This document shows, in pieces, positions 45,765 through 46,994 of a stretch of DNA of 46,994 bases; the stretch's first letter is position 1; every line of letters begins with the position of its first letter. The position numbers and the translations under genes are program-made. This DNA comes from Pseudomonadota bacterium (GTDB taxonomy: Bacteria > Pseudomonadota > Alphaproteobacteria > Caulobacterales > Caulobacteraceae). The DNA is taken from positions 1 through 46,994 of the forward strand of contig JAKAZA010000010.1 in the NCBI GenBank assembly GCA_021816155.1. The letters are read 5' to 3'. The notes beneath the pieces were generated by a model. That model was not told the DNA's origin. It did no database searches and saw only the letters and a list, made by a program, of their open reading frames with translations.

Positions 45765-46994
45765 TCAGTCCGCCAGCGCAGGCTCCTGCGGCTCGTCCTC
45801 GGCTTCCGGGCCGGATGCGGCGGGACGGCTCCCGTCGATCTCGAAGTCGAGCTTGCCGTCCTTCAGCGTCACCCGCACGTGCCCACCCTTCGCGAGGCGG
45901 CCGAACAGGATGTCGTCGGCGAGCGGCTTCTTGATCTGGTCCTGGATCGTGCGGGCCAGCGGACGCGCGCCGTAGAGTTCGTCGAAGCCGTTCTTTGCGA
46001 GCCAGTCGATCGCCTCTTCCGTGGCCTCGATGGTCACGTGCCGGTCGGCGAGCTGTGCTTCCAACTGCAGCACGAACTTCTGCACCACCAGCCGGATCAC
46101 TTCCGGCGTCAGCGGCTTGAAGGCCACGATGGCGTCGAGGCGGTTACGGAACTCCGGCGTGAACAGGCGCTTGATCGCCTCGTCGTCGGCGCCTTCCACC
46201 TTTCCGCGACCGAAGCCGATCGAGTTGCGCTGCGCGTCGGAAGCCCCCGCGTTGGTGGTCATGATCAGCACCACGTTGCGGAAGTCGACCTTCTTGCCGT
46301 TGGCGTCCGTCAGCGCGCCGTGGTCCATGACCTGCAGCAGGATGTTGTAGACATCCTGGTGGGCCTTCTCGATCTCATCGAGCAGCACCACGGCGTGCGG
46401 GTGCTGGTCGACCGCGTCGGTGAGAAGGCCGCCCTGGTCGAAGCCGACGTAGCCTGGGGGCGCGCCGATCAGGCGGCTCACCGTGTGACGCTCCATGTAC
46501 TCCGACATGTCGAAGCGCAGCAGCTCGATCCCCAGCGTCTGGGCCAGTTGGCGCGCCGTCTCGGTCTTGCCGGTGCCGGTGGGGCCGGAGAACAGGTAGC
46601 AGCCGATCGGCTTGTCGCCGTCGCGCAAGCCCGCTCTGGCCATCTTCATGGCCGCGGCCAGCTGCCCGATCGCCTCGTCCTGCCCGAACACGGCCCGGCG
46701 CAGATCGTTCTCCAGCTCCTTGAGCGCCTCGGTGTCCGACTTTGACACCGACTTCGGTGGGATGCGTGCGATCTTGGCGACGACCGTCTCGATCTCCTTC
46801 AGCCCGATCGTCTTCTTCCGCTTGCTCTCGGGCAGCAGCATCTGGCTCGCGCCAGCCTCGTCGATGAGGTCGATCGCCTTGTCCGGCAACTTCCGGTCGG
46901 TGATGTACTTGGCCGAGAGCTCCACCGCGGCCTTCAGGGCCTCGGTCGTGTACTTCAGCTTGTGGAACTCCTCGTAGTACGTCTTCAGGCCCTT
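45765..46994 (-). CDS. clpA: ClpA, ATP-binding subunit of ClpAP (3' part; gene runs off the right edge)
   Basis: The last 409 residues are present and the frame is open to the window edge, starting KGLKTYYEEFHKLKY. The end of the first AAA+ domain (AVELSAKYITDRKLPDKAIDLIDEAG) and the whole second one are seen: Walker A GPTGTGKT, LLDEIEKAH Walker B, the ClpP-docking IGF in NSIGFGRG, and ARPLARTIQ sensor 2. ClpA unfolds substrates for ClpP, including N-end-rule proteins brought by ClpS. The tail after LDFEID is acidic and Pro-rich. clpS would lie upstream, outside the window. Confidence 0.96.
   Translation of the reverse strand, partial: KGLKTYYEEFHKLKYTTEALKAAVELSAKYITDRKLPDKAIDLIDEAGASQMLLPESKRKKTIGLKEIETVVAKIARIPPKSVSKSDTEALKELENDLRRAVFGQDEAIGQLAAAMKMARAGLRDGDKPIGCYLFSGPTGTGKTETARQLAQTLGIELLRFDMSEYMERHTVSRLIGAPPGYVGFDQGGLLTDAVDQHPHAVVLLDEIEKAHQDVYNILLQVMDHGALTDANGKKVDFRNVVLIMTTNAGASDAQRNSIGFGRGKVEGADDEAIKRLFTPEFRNRLDAIVAFKPLTPEVIRLVVQKFVLQLEAQLADRHVTIEATEEAIDWLAKNGFDELYGARPLARTIQDQIKKPLADDILFGRLAKGGHVRVTLKDGKLDFEIDGSRPAASGPEAEDEPQEPALAD

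Overview
The window is high-GC chromosomal DNA from an alphaproteobacterium, most probably Caulobacteraceae (Phenylobacterium or Caulobacter type). I infer this from the ClpP/CicA/ClpX/Lon block next to trigger factor, a GlnB-GlnA pair, a one-operon SUF system led by an Rrf2 regulator, and a coiled-coil GGDEF protein beside it. Assignments rest on reading motifs in the sequence; no database was searched. I found no insertion sequence, prophage, rRNA or CRISPR array. Coding density is high and many neighbouring genes overlap by 1-17 bases.

Layout. (1) 1-9015, protein quality control: lon (5' end only), clpX, clpP, tig and tRNA-Leu(UAG) on the minus strand. Between clpX and clpP lies about 4.8 kb holding cicA, a small conserved gene, an enoyl-CoA hydratase-like gene and a GNAT gene (plus strand), then an acylphosphatase and a CYP153-like P450 (minus strand). 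(2) 9058-13923: a secreted His-rich repeat protein, NAD(P)HX repair enzyme, histidine phosphatase, then glnB-glnA ending in a strong terminator. (3) 13950-20742: small-metabolism genes (peroxidase-related CxxC protein, NUDIX, SDR, histidine phosphatase, amino acid permease, saccharopine-dehydrogenase-like reductase, GST, membrane protein). (4) 20889-25875: a same-strand block of two paralogous secreted proteins enclosing a large exported DUF6351-like protein, an ArsR regulator and a fused double SRPBCC protein. This is the least explained part of the window. (5) 25929-34061: parE, DUF1993, a TonB-like anchored protein, an OmpA-type lipoprotein, a His-tailed EamA transporter, an RhlE helicase and a diguanylate cyclase. 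(6) 34086-41278: a nine-gene minus-strand SUF operon (Rrf2 regulator, NifS-like desulfurase, sufB, a VOC protein, sufC, sufD, sufS, sufT, sufA). (7) 41437-46994: alpha/beta hydrolase, anmK, tyrS, HIT protein, an unknown gene and the 3' part of clpA.

How the genes work together: Lon, ClpXP and ClpAP degrade proteins and trigger factor folds new ones. PII and glutamine synthetase handle nitrogen assimilation. The SUF operon contains every part needed to build Fe-S clusters, plus its own Fe-S-sensing regulator. Most other genes are single enzymes. No wholly new system is proven. The best candidates for new biology are the 20889-25875 block, the His-rich repeat protein, the VOC gene inside the SUF operon, and the His-tailed transporter.
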